Shown here: one piece after another, positions 5,604-12,697 of the stretch
Numbering within the stretch: the first letter of the stretch is position 1
Layout of the letters: each line of letters starts with the position of its first letter
Source of the DNA: Scatosoma sp045652965
Lineage (GTDB): Bacteria; Bacillota; Clostridia; Christensenellales; Borkfalkiaceae
Length of the DNA stretch: 14,197 nt
Reading direction: 5' to 3'
NCBI GenBank assembly: GCA_045652965.1
Contig: JAZOLI010000123.1
Coordinates: 1 to 14,197, forward strand
Notes under the pieces: generated by a model
What the model was told of the DNA's origin: nothing
What the model saw: the letters and a program-made list of their open reading frames with translations, nothing else
The model's database searches: none
Position numbers and translations under genes: made by a program

Positions 5604-6512
5604 TTAATAATAATACGACCAAGTAAGATATCCGACCGTTCCCGTGTATTCAACCGTGTTTGATTCTTGAACAAATTGAATATCGCTTGTCGGAATGTCC
5701 GATTCATAGATCCCTTCCAAGCCTTCAACCCTTCCTGCTTCATCCCACTGTTGGCAATTGATGAATAGATTATTCGTCAGTGCAACCGTGCTATTTGCAG
5801 GATTTACGAGAAACTTTCCAATTACAACACCGGGCTTTTCCGATATATTTTCAAACTTGCAACCGTTAATGCTAACGTTGAGCACGTCTTCTTTCGCAAA
5901 TTCATTGATTTTAATCGCACGGTATCCTTTGAACGTGCAATTTTCAAACTGCGCCGAACCATCAGCAACCCATGCAGAGTACCATTGCGACGCAGACGAG
6001 ATAAACGTGCAATTGATAAATTCCGCTTGCGCGTCGTTTTTGAGATAAATTGAATCTAACGTGCAATTTTCAAAGCGAAGTTTGCCACCAAAGCGGATAT
6101 AATTGCAATATAAAACTCTTTGATCATTCGCCGTCGTATCTTTAATCGTCACATTTTTGAACGTAAGCGTTCCAGCGTTCGCCGCTTCAATCACGGACAC
6201 TTCTCCGCCGGTTATATTGATCGTCCCACCGGTGATCGTGATATCTTCGGAATTTTCGCCGCCGAGATATGTCGTTGCTTCTTCAGGCGACACCTTTAAT
6301 TCCTTTTCGCCGCTCAGCTTCAACGTGAATGCGCCACTTGCGCTTTCGCAATCTTCGTTCAACGTCTTCACTTCGATTGGCGGCTGTTCGGGTTCAGGCG
6401 ATTGCCCACCGGGCTTTTCCGAGCCTGCGCCCCTAAACAAAGCAGCTACCGTGCCGAAGCAACAAATAGATAGCAACACCGCGCCCAAAATTGTGACTTT
6501 TTTCTTCTTCAT
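5604..6512 (-). CDS. Exported right-handed beta-helix protein
   Basis: A 302-residue protein. It has a basic N-terminus and a hydrophobic segment (about residues 6-27, KVTILGAVLLSICCFGTVAALF), then an Arg and a Pro/Gly/Glu-rich linker. From about residue 80 there is a ladder of short repeats ending in aromatic/N-C-T-F patterns (TFKNVTIKD, RFENCTLDS, EFINCTFIS, QFENCTFKG, SINGCKFEN, LTNNLFINC). This is the signature of a right-handed parallel beta-helix with a stacked Asn/Cys ladder. Such folds occur in polysaccharide lyases, adhesins and phage receptor-binding spikes. No lyase catalytic triad is evident. AAGGAG lies 8 bases before the ATG. It follows the winged-helix gene by 12 bases. The CFGTVAALFRGAG segment resembles the N-terminal anchors of three other exported proteins of this cluster, suggesting a shared export or assembly route. 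Role in adsorption or surface binding is inferred. Confidence 0.75.
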   Translation of the reverse strand: MKKKKVTILGAVLLSICCFGTVAALFRGAGSEKPGGQSPEPEQPPIEVKTLNEDCESASGAFTLKLSGEKELKVSPEEATTYLGGENSEDITITGGTINITGGEVSVIEAANAGTLTFKNVTIKDTTANDQRVLYCNYIRFGGKLRFENCTLDSIYLKNDAQAEFINCTFISSASQWYSAWVADGSAQFENCTFKGYRAIKINEFAKEDVLNVSINGCKFENISEKPGVVIGKFLVNPANSTVALTNNLFINCQQWDEAGRVEGLEGIYESDIPTSDIQFVQESNTVEYTGTVGYLTWSYYY

Positions 6513-6524
6513 TTCACTGCTCCT

Positions 6525-6779
6525 TCAAGCTTCTTCGTACCAGACGATCGAGTTCCGAACGGAAAGTCCGTCGCCGATGAGCTCAACCGTGCCAGCTTGG
6601 ATCATACGCTTTATCGTGCTACTAATCGTTGCACGTGGAATATTCGTGCGCTTTTCAATGTCTTTAAATTCGACACGTCCTGTGCCATCGCCGAGTTGCT
6701 CGGCAAGATCTTTTAGAATTTCGATTGAATTTTCATTTTGACGCCCGATTTTTTCGAACTTTAATGCCATTTTTACCAT
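6525..6779 (-). CDS. Small winged-helix DNA-binding protein
   Basis: An 84-residue protein (start ATG 6779; ATG 6770 is the alternative). The core NSIEILKDLAEQL...VEFKDIEKRTNIPRATISSTIKRMIQAGTVEL...IVWY is a winged helix: helix-turn-helix around EKRTNIPRATISSTIKRM and a wing ending in the hydrophobic strand. It resembles small MarR/DprA-C/replication-type winged-helix modules. The Shine-Dalgarno signal is weak. An upstream TTG at 6818 would place the start inside a perfect 35-bp palindrome, so I prefer the ATG and treat the palindrome as a likely binding site. It leads the second gene group of the cluster (regulator, beta-helix, initiator), tightly spaced. It may autoregulate that group or act with the initiator on copy control; this is inferred. 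Confidence 0.65.
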   Translation of the reverse strand: MVKMALKFEKIGRQNENSIEILKDLAEQLGDGTGRVEFKDIEKRTNIPRATISSTIKRMIQAGTVELIGDGLSVRNSIVWYEEA

Positions 6780-6804
6780 AATTTTCGCGTTTTTCCGTGG
6801 TCCG

Positions 6805-6839
6805 CTTGAATTTTTCAAAACAAGTTTGAAAAATTCAAG
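6805..6839. repeat. Perfect 15/15-bp palindrome before the winged-helix gene
   Basis: CTTGAATTTTTCAAA (6805-6819) and its exact complement (6825-6839) flank the 5-base centre ACAAG. It lies 26 bases upstream of ATG 6779. No U-tract follows on the minus strand, so it is more likely an operator or initiator-binding site than a terminator. Confidence 0.85.
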
Positions 6840-6901
6840 AATTTGGAAAGGCGCGCGTTTCTCACGGCGTTATTTTACAAACTTCTTCGTCCGCCCGACC
6901 T

Positions 6902-7010
6902 GTTTTTCGGGGCGCGGCTTTGAAAAGACCAAAGACGAAAAGGGAAAACAAAGTTTTTCCCGTTTTTTCGCTTTGTCTTTTTCAAAATTCGCGACGGAGA
7001 CCCGAAAAAC
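6902..7010. repeat. Long nested inverted repeat (109 bases)
   Basis: An outer perfect 10-bp stem, GTTTTTCGGG (6902-6911) with CCCGAAAAAC (7001-7010), encloses internal loops. Inside is a second imperfect stem of about 28 bp (6922-6949 with 6953-6983, a few bulges), closed by a 3-base loop. Single-stranded DNA or RNA here would fold into one long hairpin. Confidence 0.8.
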
Positions 7011-7014
7011 TATT

Positions 7015-7029
7015 GCGCGTTAGCCGCGC
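7015..7029 (-). terminator. Weak terminator-like hairpin after the membrane ATPase gene
   Basis: GCGCG (7015-7019) and CGCGC (7025-7029) have a 5-base loop. On the minus strand AATAGTTTTTC follows. A second stem, AGCC (7031-7034) with GGCT (7040-7043), precedes it. It could reduce read-through from the upstream group into the regulator-initiator group. Confidence 0.4.
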
Positions 7030-7064
7030 AAGCCATTAAGGCTATATGCCCTGTCGTTATCCAA

Positions 7065-9314
7065 CTACACCGCATTGCTCTCGCCTTCGCCGTTTCCTTG
7101 TGTTTTGTCCTTCCATTGTCCGTCAAACGCTTTCGTCATATCCTTAATCATGTAGCTATTTTGTTGCTGCATTTCCGCAAAGCTCATTCTTATCGATTTA
7201 TACTGCGGAATGTCGTTCAAACTCTTACTCGATTTCTTAACCTTAGCATAGTAGAAATCACCCAAACCGTCCGTGGTGAATCTATGCTTATAAGCCACAC
7301 TGTAAATCAAAGGCAATTTCATTGCTTCGTTTAAAGTCTGATCGTCCGAGCCGTCCGACACTTTCAATTCCATTTGACAATAGCAAAACGTGTTCATGTT
7401 TCGCACGTAGAACCTAAAAATCGGAATATACAGCTTTTGCATGAGATATACCAAGAGCGTGTTTTTTCCTTTGTTCTTTCGGATAAAATAATACACTTTA
7501 TCGTATATTGCCGTTGCTGTTAGATATAGAGCTTCTTCCAGCGCGAAAAACGGTTTATACGATTTCTCTTTTCCGCATTGCTTGATTTGAATATTCGTTG
7601 TCAAATTTCGATTGTCTGCACCAAGAGATCCTGCGCGTTGATCATCGAAGAGCCAATCCCAAAAATTGAAGAAATCTACCGTTGCAACGTGCCCACGGAT
7701 CTTGACGTCAAGCTCGTGGAAATCGTTGTCTTGGTTCGGCTCTCCGTCCTTCTTCTCAACGCTGCGCTTCGTGATTTGATTTTTGCGTTCCTTAGCATGC
7801 TCCATTGAAACGCCAATACCGTATTCCACGGCATTATTTTCGTCATTGTTTGGATCGAATTGCTTACCTAAGCGGAAAGCGTCCCAATTAATACGATGTC
7901 CATACTTCGTCGCTTTCATTGAATCCTGCGTGGAAATCTTCTTGCCAAGATTGCTTTTAAATTCAGGGAAGTTTCCGTGATCTTCAATCTCAAAATCCGA
8001 ACGGATCGGATAGTTCGATATATCAAGCGGCGTCCCATGATTATATATGTAAAACGCCTTTCCGTAGTTTTCCAGCGCGTCATATATCGTGTGCAGCTGC
8101 AATCCGTCGTCAAATACGCCTTTGGGCTTATACCCGAAACAGTACCCTTCGAAGTTATATCCCCAGCGTCTTTTTAAATATCGACGCACCGTGCGACGTT
8201 GACTTCCCGAAAAGCTTTTATCCCTTTTGTTCGCCCAGCGCAAGAAAGTTATAAACTCGCGCACGCTTGCGTTCGTGTGCAGCCTGTGTGCCCTTCGTGC
8301 CTTTTTAAGGAAATATTCATATTCTGCCCATTTGAAATCCGCAAATTGCTTGTCCCTGGCAGAAAGCTTTTCTTTCGATTTTGGACGAAAAATCTTATCT
8401 TCGATGATGAGCTTCCATTGCGAAATCAGCGACGTTTTATGCGACCGCTGCTTGCCCGTCACAAATTTTGCGCCTGGGTGTTCGGTTAAAAACTTCTTGT
8501 TTTGATCAATCCCTTTTTCAATACGTTTAAATCCGATATGATTTCTCCATATATTGAAAACGTAAATTCCTATGATCGCCCACAGCCACGCAGGGAGAAA
8601 GAAAATCGAAACCGTTAAATCCGCGCCCACTTTCGCAAGCCACATGAGCGTTGCGTTTAAATCGAACGTTAGACAGAAGTATAAAAGCCATGCCAGCGTT
8701 TCCGTTGCGATTGTCACCACGTTTAAATTGTATAACCATATCCAAACGAGCGCACGTCGCAACCATTTTTTTCGCGAGATCCATTTGCAAAATTTTCGCA
8801 CGTTGCGCCCGATCGGCTCAAACGTCTTGCTTTCAAATCGTTTAAACCAGCTTAATGGTTTGGAATCTTGCCCCCGGGCATTGTCTACGTCACGATACAA
8901 TAAAAACATGATCCAGCATAAACAAAGGCACGGTATGAGAAGCTGCATGATCAATAAACTGACATCTGCAATCTTGTCCCCCACCATACTTATGAACGCT
9001 GCAAAATTGCTTTCATCGATAAGTAGATCACCATAAACTTGCATAAGCAGCTTAAGTTCGGAAATTGTAATCGGTAGGATCGTTTCAATGTTCTCAGGTA
9101 AAACGCCAATCGTTGGATTTACTAACGTTTCCAGCTCATACGGAAATAAAACGTAATAGGCAACGGACAATAAACAATCTTTCGTCGCTTCGAGCATACG
9201 CGAAAAAACGGCGGAAAAGCGGAGAAACGAGAACAGCAACGAAGCTACGATCAAAGCGATCGTCACGATTAAAAATATCCGTTCTCGTCTTCTCTGCTTA
9301 TAATTTATACGCAT
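7065..9314 (-). CDS. Multi-pass membrane protein with degenerate P-loop, pI/Zot-like assembly ATPase candidate
   Basis: A 749-residue protein. The N-terminus has a basic start and hydrophobic segments at about 12-33, 117-140, 187-218 and 225-257, plus a weaker one at 42-60. A soluble domain follows. At 287-294 it reads GKQRSHKT, a Walker A motif (G-x4-G-K-T) in which the second Gly is His. DISNYPIR (431-438) matches the strand after the P-loop in pI/Zot proteins (VxTNIPL). The segment ending SMEHAKERKN (503-512) sits where a Walker B would be, with Met-Glu for Asp-Glu. RGHVATVD (540-547) and DDQR...ADNRNLTT (557-573) resemble the later Zot RHxGxD and TQ...R-x-L motifs. I infer a filamentous-phage assembly or export motor. 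Unlike classical pI, the membrane part is N-terminal. The start overlaps the 37-residue gene by 17 bases. Whether ATP hydrolysis is retained is uncertain. A conjugation-type coupling ATPase is the main alternative. Confidence 0.55.
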   Translation of the reverse strand: MRINYKQRRRERIFLIVTIALIVASLLFSFLRFSAVFSRMLEATKDCLLSVAYYVLFPYELETLVNPTIGVLPENIETILPITISELKLLMQVYGDLLIDESNFAAFISMVGDKIADVSLLIMQLLIPCLCLCWIMFLLYRDVDNARGQDSKPLSWFKRFESKTFEPIGRNVRKFCKWISRKKWLRRALVWIWLYNLNVVTIATETLAWLLYFCLTFDLNATLMWLAKVGADLTVSIFFLPAWLWAIIGIYVFNIWRNHIGFKRIEKGIDQNKKFLTEHPGAKFVTGKQRSHKTSLISQWKLIIEDKIFRPKSKEKLSARDKQFADFKWAEYEYFLKKARRAHRLHTNASVREFITFLRWANKRDKSFSGSQRRTVRRYLKRRWGYNFEGYCFGYKPKGVFDDGLQLHTIYDALENYGKAFYIYNHGTPLDISNYPIRSDFEIEDHGNFPEFKSNLGKKISTQDSMKATKYGHRINWDAFRLGKQFDPNNDENNAVEYGIGVSMEHAKERKNQITKRSVEKKDGEPNQDNDFHELDVKIRGHVATVDFFNFWDWLFDDQRAGSLGADNRNLTTNIQIKQCGKEKSYKPFFALEEALYLTATAIYDKVYYFIRKNKGKNTLLVYLMQKLYIPIFRFYVRNMNTFCYCQMELKVSDGSDDQTLNEAMKLPLIYSVAYKHRFTTDGLGDFYYAKVKKSSKSLNDIPQYKSIRMSFAEMQQQNSYMIKDMTKAFDGQWKDKTQGNGEGESNAV

Positions 9315-9411
9315 TTATTGCTTGCCCCATTGTCCACATCAAATACCAGATCACGAGCGCGATCAAAGCATATAGCGCAAGCTTTCCGATAATTTCCCAA
9401 AATTTACTCAT
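9298..9411 (-). CDS. 37-residue single-pass membrane protein
   Basis: A tiny gene that overlaps both neighbours. Its ATG (9411) lies inside the last codons of the 634-residue gene (shared ATGAGTAA), and its stop (9298-9300) lies 17 bases inside the start of the 749-residue gene. The product has the charged start MSKFWEIIGK, a hydrophobic stretch LALYALIALVIWYLMW (about residues 11-26) and a short tail. Both overlaps point to translational coupling of three genes. Between an exported C-terminally anchored protein and a pI/Zot-like protein, this is where filamentous phages encode pVI. Its size is closer to pVII/pIX. A virion or assembly-channel subunit is inferred. The ribosome site is weak, as expected for coupled translation. 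The hydrophobic reading frame and exact junctions argue that it is real. Confidence 0.7.
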   Translation of the reverse strand: MSKFWEIIGKLALYALIALVIWYLMWTMGQAINAYKL

Positions 9412-11308
9412 CGTTATATTTCTTTAAGCGAATGATACCGTATACAATCGAGAACCCTATCGCTGCGACAACCACCGTCGTGATCAAAATGCGCACCACG
9501 CGCCAAATCTCTTGCATTGTTTTAGTTGTGCTTTCGATCGCTTCTTTGGTCACTTCGGTGATCGTTTCCACGATTGCACCGCTTTCATCGCCAAGCTCAC
9601 CGCCATTTTCACCGATATTTATTTCCGCAATTTCCGGATCGGCGAAAAATAAATAATGCGTTGCGGGAAGTTTAAACCCGCTTGTGACGCCTGTGAATGC
9701 CGTTTGCCAAACGGTTTCAAGCCACGAATACCCATGCTCGTTTAACAACGTTGTGTAGCTATCGATCGACAAGTTTCCCGTGATTGAATAATCAAAAAGC
9801 CCCATACCGCTCAATTCTGTCGGGATTTGGAATATATCCTTAAACAACGAATTGAACGACGTTGTTTCCGGAACAACTACGTACCCCCACAAGCCATAAA
9901 TTTCCGTGTCCTTGTAGTTTACAGCGGCAGGAAAATTCTTCTTGATTTCGTTGAGCATGAAATCGCCCAAGCCGTCGTTGAATGCACCTTCGCTGTCGAT
10001 ATCCGAATAAAATTCTTTAAAGGATTTTCCAAGCTTTAAGAAATAGTCCGTTCGAGCTCCGTCTACCGTCTTAGCTTCCACCCGGACACTTGAAAGATAT
10101 TGCGCCGTGTAGTTTCCGTAGCTGTCGCGCTTAAAACCATTTACGCTTGCACCCAAACAGTTTAAGCTTTCACCAATCGCTGCGGAAACGTCGTCGTAAT
10201 AAATCGTGCTATTTACCACGGGCACGTTCACCGTCGTCGTCACCTTTTTGGCGAGCGGCGTGTTTTCGATTTGTTTGAGATACGAAACCTGCACGTCCTT
10301 ATTCGTCGTGCCGCTAATTATCTCCAACGCTTTCTCGCGCAATGCTTCCGTTTGCAAATACTTCTCCAACTGTCCGCTTGCGTTCATCGTTTCCAAAATG
10401 CCCTTTATGCTACGCGTTGGAGATTTAATCAGGGAATCGTATTCTTCGCCCAAATAAATCTTTTCCGTCACTTTTTTCTTGAACATCCAACTGACAAGAG
10501 ATCCCGTAATCGTTGAAAGAAACGTCGGCTTTCTATACGTCACCGTTTTATCATACCAACGGATTTGCGATTTCGCCGTGATGAAATATTCCATTGCTGG
10601 CGAGTTTACGGTGAGCATAACGTCCAAATACGGCACTTTGCCTTCTTTGGCTGCAAAAAACGGCTCGCCCCTATTGTTCGATTTTGGAATGATAAAATAA
10701 TCTAACGTATAATCGATTTCTTCTTTCATTATGTCTCGCAACGTTTCAAACAATCCTTCTGGATTATAATCCTCCGTTGGTGTTGCCGTTTTATAGTTAT
10801 CTGCAGTAATCGCCGCTCTTGCCTTATCGCTCGCCGTCATATCCGGCAAGAAATCGATATCGCCAGGGTGGAAGGTCGAATCTACTTCGACGTTCTCAAA
10901 CGCAATTTGCTTGTGTCCCACTAAAAAATAGCTATAATAGCTTAAAATTCCGATTTGATAAATAGGCGTTGCATCTTCGTCCGAGCCGCGGTAAATCGTG
11001 AACTCGTACGTCGCATAGTCGTCCACACGGTCCAAACGGAATATATCGGGATTGATGATTTCGAAACGGAACTTCATTTTTTGAAGCCCCGCTGCTTCAT
11101 CTCCAGCGTAGATCGACGCACCGTTTACCCACTCGTAATTTTGATCAAGACGTTCTAATTTCGACGTGTCAACCTTCTCTTCCGCATTTGCCGTTAAGGG
11201 CGCGGAAAACGTTGGCATTGCCGAAAAGATCGGAAACACCAACGCCCACAAAAAAATTATAAGAAGTGCATATGTGATTAACTTTTTTAATTGAATAGTT
11301 TTCTTCAT
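9404..11308 (-). CDS. Large exported protein with C-terminal membrane anchor, pIII-like candidate
   Basis: A 634-residue protein. A basic start and hydrophobic segment (about 8-30) end in a likely signal-peptidase site after LTANA (42). A long extracytoplasmic part follows without recognised domains. Near the C-terminus there is a helical stretch (about 575-600), a hydrophobic helix (about 605-626, ILITTVVVAAIGFSIVYGII) and a basic tail RLKKYNDE. This N-signal / large ectodomain / C-anchor plan is that of filamentous phage adsorption protein pIII and of membrane-held virion proteins awaiting assembly. It is not specific to them. GGAGAA lies 6 bases before the ATG. It is directly followed by the 37-residue membrane gene (8-base overlap) and the pI/Zot-like gene, the order expected for pIII-pVI-pI. 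The sequence itself is not recognised. A surface protein of another mobile element is the alternative. Confidence 0.65.
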   Translation of the reverse strand: MKKTIQLKKLITYALLIIFLWALVFPIFSAMPTFSAPLTANAEEKVDTSKLERLDQNYEWVNGASIYAGDEAAGLQKMKFRFEIINPDIFRLDRVDDYATYEFTIYRGSDEDATPIYQIGILSYYSYFLVGHKQIAFENVEVDSTFHPGDIDFLPDMTASDKARAAITADNYKTATPTEDYNPEGLFETLRDIMKEEIDYTLDYFIIPKSNNRGEPFFAAKEGKVPYLDVMLTVNSPAMEYFITAKSQIRWYDKTVTYRKPTFLSTITGSLVSWMFKKKVTEKIYLGEEYDSLIKSPTRSIKGILETMNASGQLEKYLQTEALREKALEIISGTTNKDVQVSYLKQIENTPLAKKVTTTVNVPVVNSTIYYDDVSAAIGESLNCLGASVNGFKRDSYGNYTAQYLSSVRVEAKTVDGARTDYFLKLGKSFKEFYSDIDSEGAFNDGLGDFMLNEIKKNFPAAVNYKDTEIYGLWGYVVVPETTSFNSLFKDIFQIPTELSGMGLFDYSITGNLSIDSYTTLLNEHGYSWLETVWQTAFTGVTSGFKLPATHYLFFADPEIAEINIGENGGELGDESGAIVETITEVTKEAIESTTKTMQEIWRVVRILITTVVVAAIGFSIVYGIIRLKKYNDE

Positions 11309-11327
11309 GTCTATTCTCCATTATGTC

Positions 11328-12053
11328 TTAGCTTGCAGAAGCTACCAATCGCACAAGATTGATGATTTCTTCAGGCATACAAACGATTCCGTCGTTTATG
11401 CTATCAAGTATCATATCATCTTCATTCGATAGATCTCTCACTTTATATGTCAGTTTCGTCGAATAGTGCTCTGAATACCACAAGCCCTTTCCCAAAGCGT
11501 ACCTACCATGGAGATTGAATCCTGTTGCGTTTCCGAAAATCCCCGATCCGTTCACTGTCAGAAGAGATTCGCCATTCCATAAAATAAGCAAGACGTCGTC
11601 TTCATGATTTTGAGCGCAATCATAAAACATTGTGAGCACGTCGTAGTGACTGCCGCTTTCATCTTCATGGTATATGATATCGCACATATACGTATATCCG
11701 GGTTCGAATACGTCAGAATTTGAACTTTCCATTGCCGAGCGGCAAGCTGCAAGGATTTCATCCGCGTCGTCGTAAGCCAGCATTAACTCGTAGCCTTCCA
11801 CGTTAACCCCTTCTTGCAAGGGGCTAATACCTAAACGATCCCCTGCTTCGACGTTGCCGCTGTTAGATCCGCCAGAGCTGTTAGATCCACTTGATCCGCC
11901 GGAACTGTTTGTTCCAATGCTGCTGCCAGCATTGGAACTTTCAACGAGATCTCCACCCGAAAGCGATCTGCCTGCGCCCATGATCGCGCCGAGCGCAACA
12001 ATTGCGCCAAGCGCGACACATAAAAAGCCTACTCTTTTAGTCTTTTTCGACAT
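11328..12053 (-). CDS. N-terminally anchored exported protein with Ser/Gly/Asn linker (paralogue A)
   Basis: A 241-residue protein of unknown function. The N-terminal anchor (about residues 8-28, ending LGAIMGAGR) is followed by a linker of about 30 residues rich in Ser, Gly and Asn (38-67). A globular part begins NVEGYELMLAYDDADEILAACRSAM and ends CMPEEIINLVRLVASAS. The anchor, the GYELxL...ILxxCRSAM block and the EEIINLVRLVA tail all match the next gene upstream, so the two are tandem paralogues. The linker is present only in this copy. AAAGGA lies 9 bases before the ATG. It precedes the pIII-like gene by 19 bases. Glycine/serine linkers between domains are typical of virion tip proteins, but any such role is a guess. 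No catalytic motif is seen. Confidence 0.7.
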   Translation of the reverse strand: MSKKTKRVGFLCVALGAIVALGAIMGAGRSLSGGDLVESSNAGSSIGTNSSGGSSGSNSSGGSNSGNVEAGDRLGISPLQEGVNVEGYELMLAYDDADEILAACRSAMESSNSDVFEPGYTYMCDIIYHEDESGSHYDVLTMFYDCAQNHEDDVLLILWNGESLLTVNGSGIFGNATGFNLHGRYALGKGLWYSEHYSTKLTYKVRDLSNEDDMILDSINDGIVCMPEEIINLVRLVASAS

Positions 12054-12073
12054 GATTTTTATTTCCTTTCTAC

Positions 12074-12694
12074 TTATTCCGCAGGAGCTACAAGCCGCAC
12101 AAGATTGATGATTTCGTCGGGAAGATATCCAACACCACTGTATCCTTCCACATATCCTCCGCCTTCCTCTTCATTCAAAGCGTCCCTGCGACCATATACA
12201 ACCTTATATTCCGACCAATCGACCAAGATCAACTGATCATTCTCATTCGTCGCAGTTTGCATAGTGTAATCTTCTTTTGATATACCCAATTGATCTACCG
12301 TGACGATTTCACGTCCGTCAACTGAAATGATAAACTTATCGTCTTCCGCATTTTCGGAATAGTCGTAAAATATTTCAATTGTTTCACCAGGAGTACGCTT
12401 GTTATCACTGCAGAATGAATAACTTACCATAAAGTCGTACGTATAGCCTTTTTCGATCCATCTATAATCGGAATCATCCATTGCCGAACGGCAAATTTCA
12501 AGGATTTTATCCGGATCTTCTTCCGTGAGAACCAACTCGTAGCCTTGCACGTCCGCTTCGAGATTCTTTAAATCAACCCAATCTTGCGATTTGTCGTTGA
12601 AAAGTGCCCTGCCTAAGCCCATGATCGCGCCAAGCCCCACAACCGCGCCAAGCGCGATATAAAGGACGTTTGCTTTTTTCATTTTCTTCGCCAT
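12074..12694 (-). CDS. N-terminally anchored exported protein (paralogue B)
   Basis: A 206-residue protein of unknown function, paralogous to the following gene. The anchor (residues about 8-28, IALGAVVGLGAIMGLGR) is nearly the same as in paralogue A. The shared blocks are VQGYELVLTEEDPDKILEICRSAM and the C-terminal YLPDEIINLVRLVAPAE. It lacks the Ser/Gly linker. The middle is acidic and aromatic, compatible with a small beta-rich domain. A GGGGGA ribosome site spans the stop of the upstream gene, and the start lies 3 bases after that stop, so translation is coupled. No signal-peptidase site is evident, so it may stay membrane-bound and face outward. Divergence between the copies while keeping anchor and tail suggests that these two ends contact common partners. 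Confidence 0.7.
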   Translation of the reverse strand: MAKKMKKANVLYIALGAVVGLGAIMGLGRALFNDKSQDWVDLKNLEADVQGYELVLTEEDPDKILEICRSAMDDSDYRWIEKGYTYDFMVSYSFCSDNKRTPGETIEIFYDYSENAEDDKFIISVDGREIVTVDQLGISKEDYTMQTATNENDQLILVDWSEYKVVYGRRDALNEEEGGGYVEGYSGVGYLPDEIINLVRLVAPAE

Positions 12695-12697
12695 GGT

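Larger units (their letters stand above)
6780..7064. other. Structured noncoding gap, candidate origin or packaging region
   Basis: No gene was found on either strand; the longest frames lack ribosome sites. The gap contains, from right to left on the transcribed strand, two tandem small hairpins (7031-7043 and 7015-7029), a long nested inverted repeat (6902-7010) and a perfect 35-bp palindrome (6805-6839). It separates the membrane-ATPase group from the regulator-initiator group. Compact single-stranded-DNA and rolling-circle replicons concentrate origin and packaging hairpins in such a gap. Confidence 0.5.

Noticed and set aside
6826..7023. 65-residue plus-strand frame in the structured gap
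   Set aside because: Non-ATG start inside the palindrome, and the coding stretch is the long inverted repeat; Phe/Arg/Lys-rich by composition only.
7065..9314. Calling the 749-residue protein an active FtsK/VirD4 coupling protein
   Set aside because: The P-loop lacks its second glycine, and the SNYPIR and RGHVATVD segments fit the pI/Zot layout better; kept only as an alternative.
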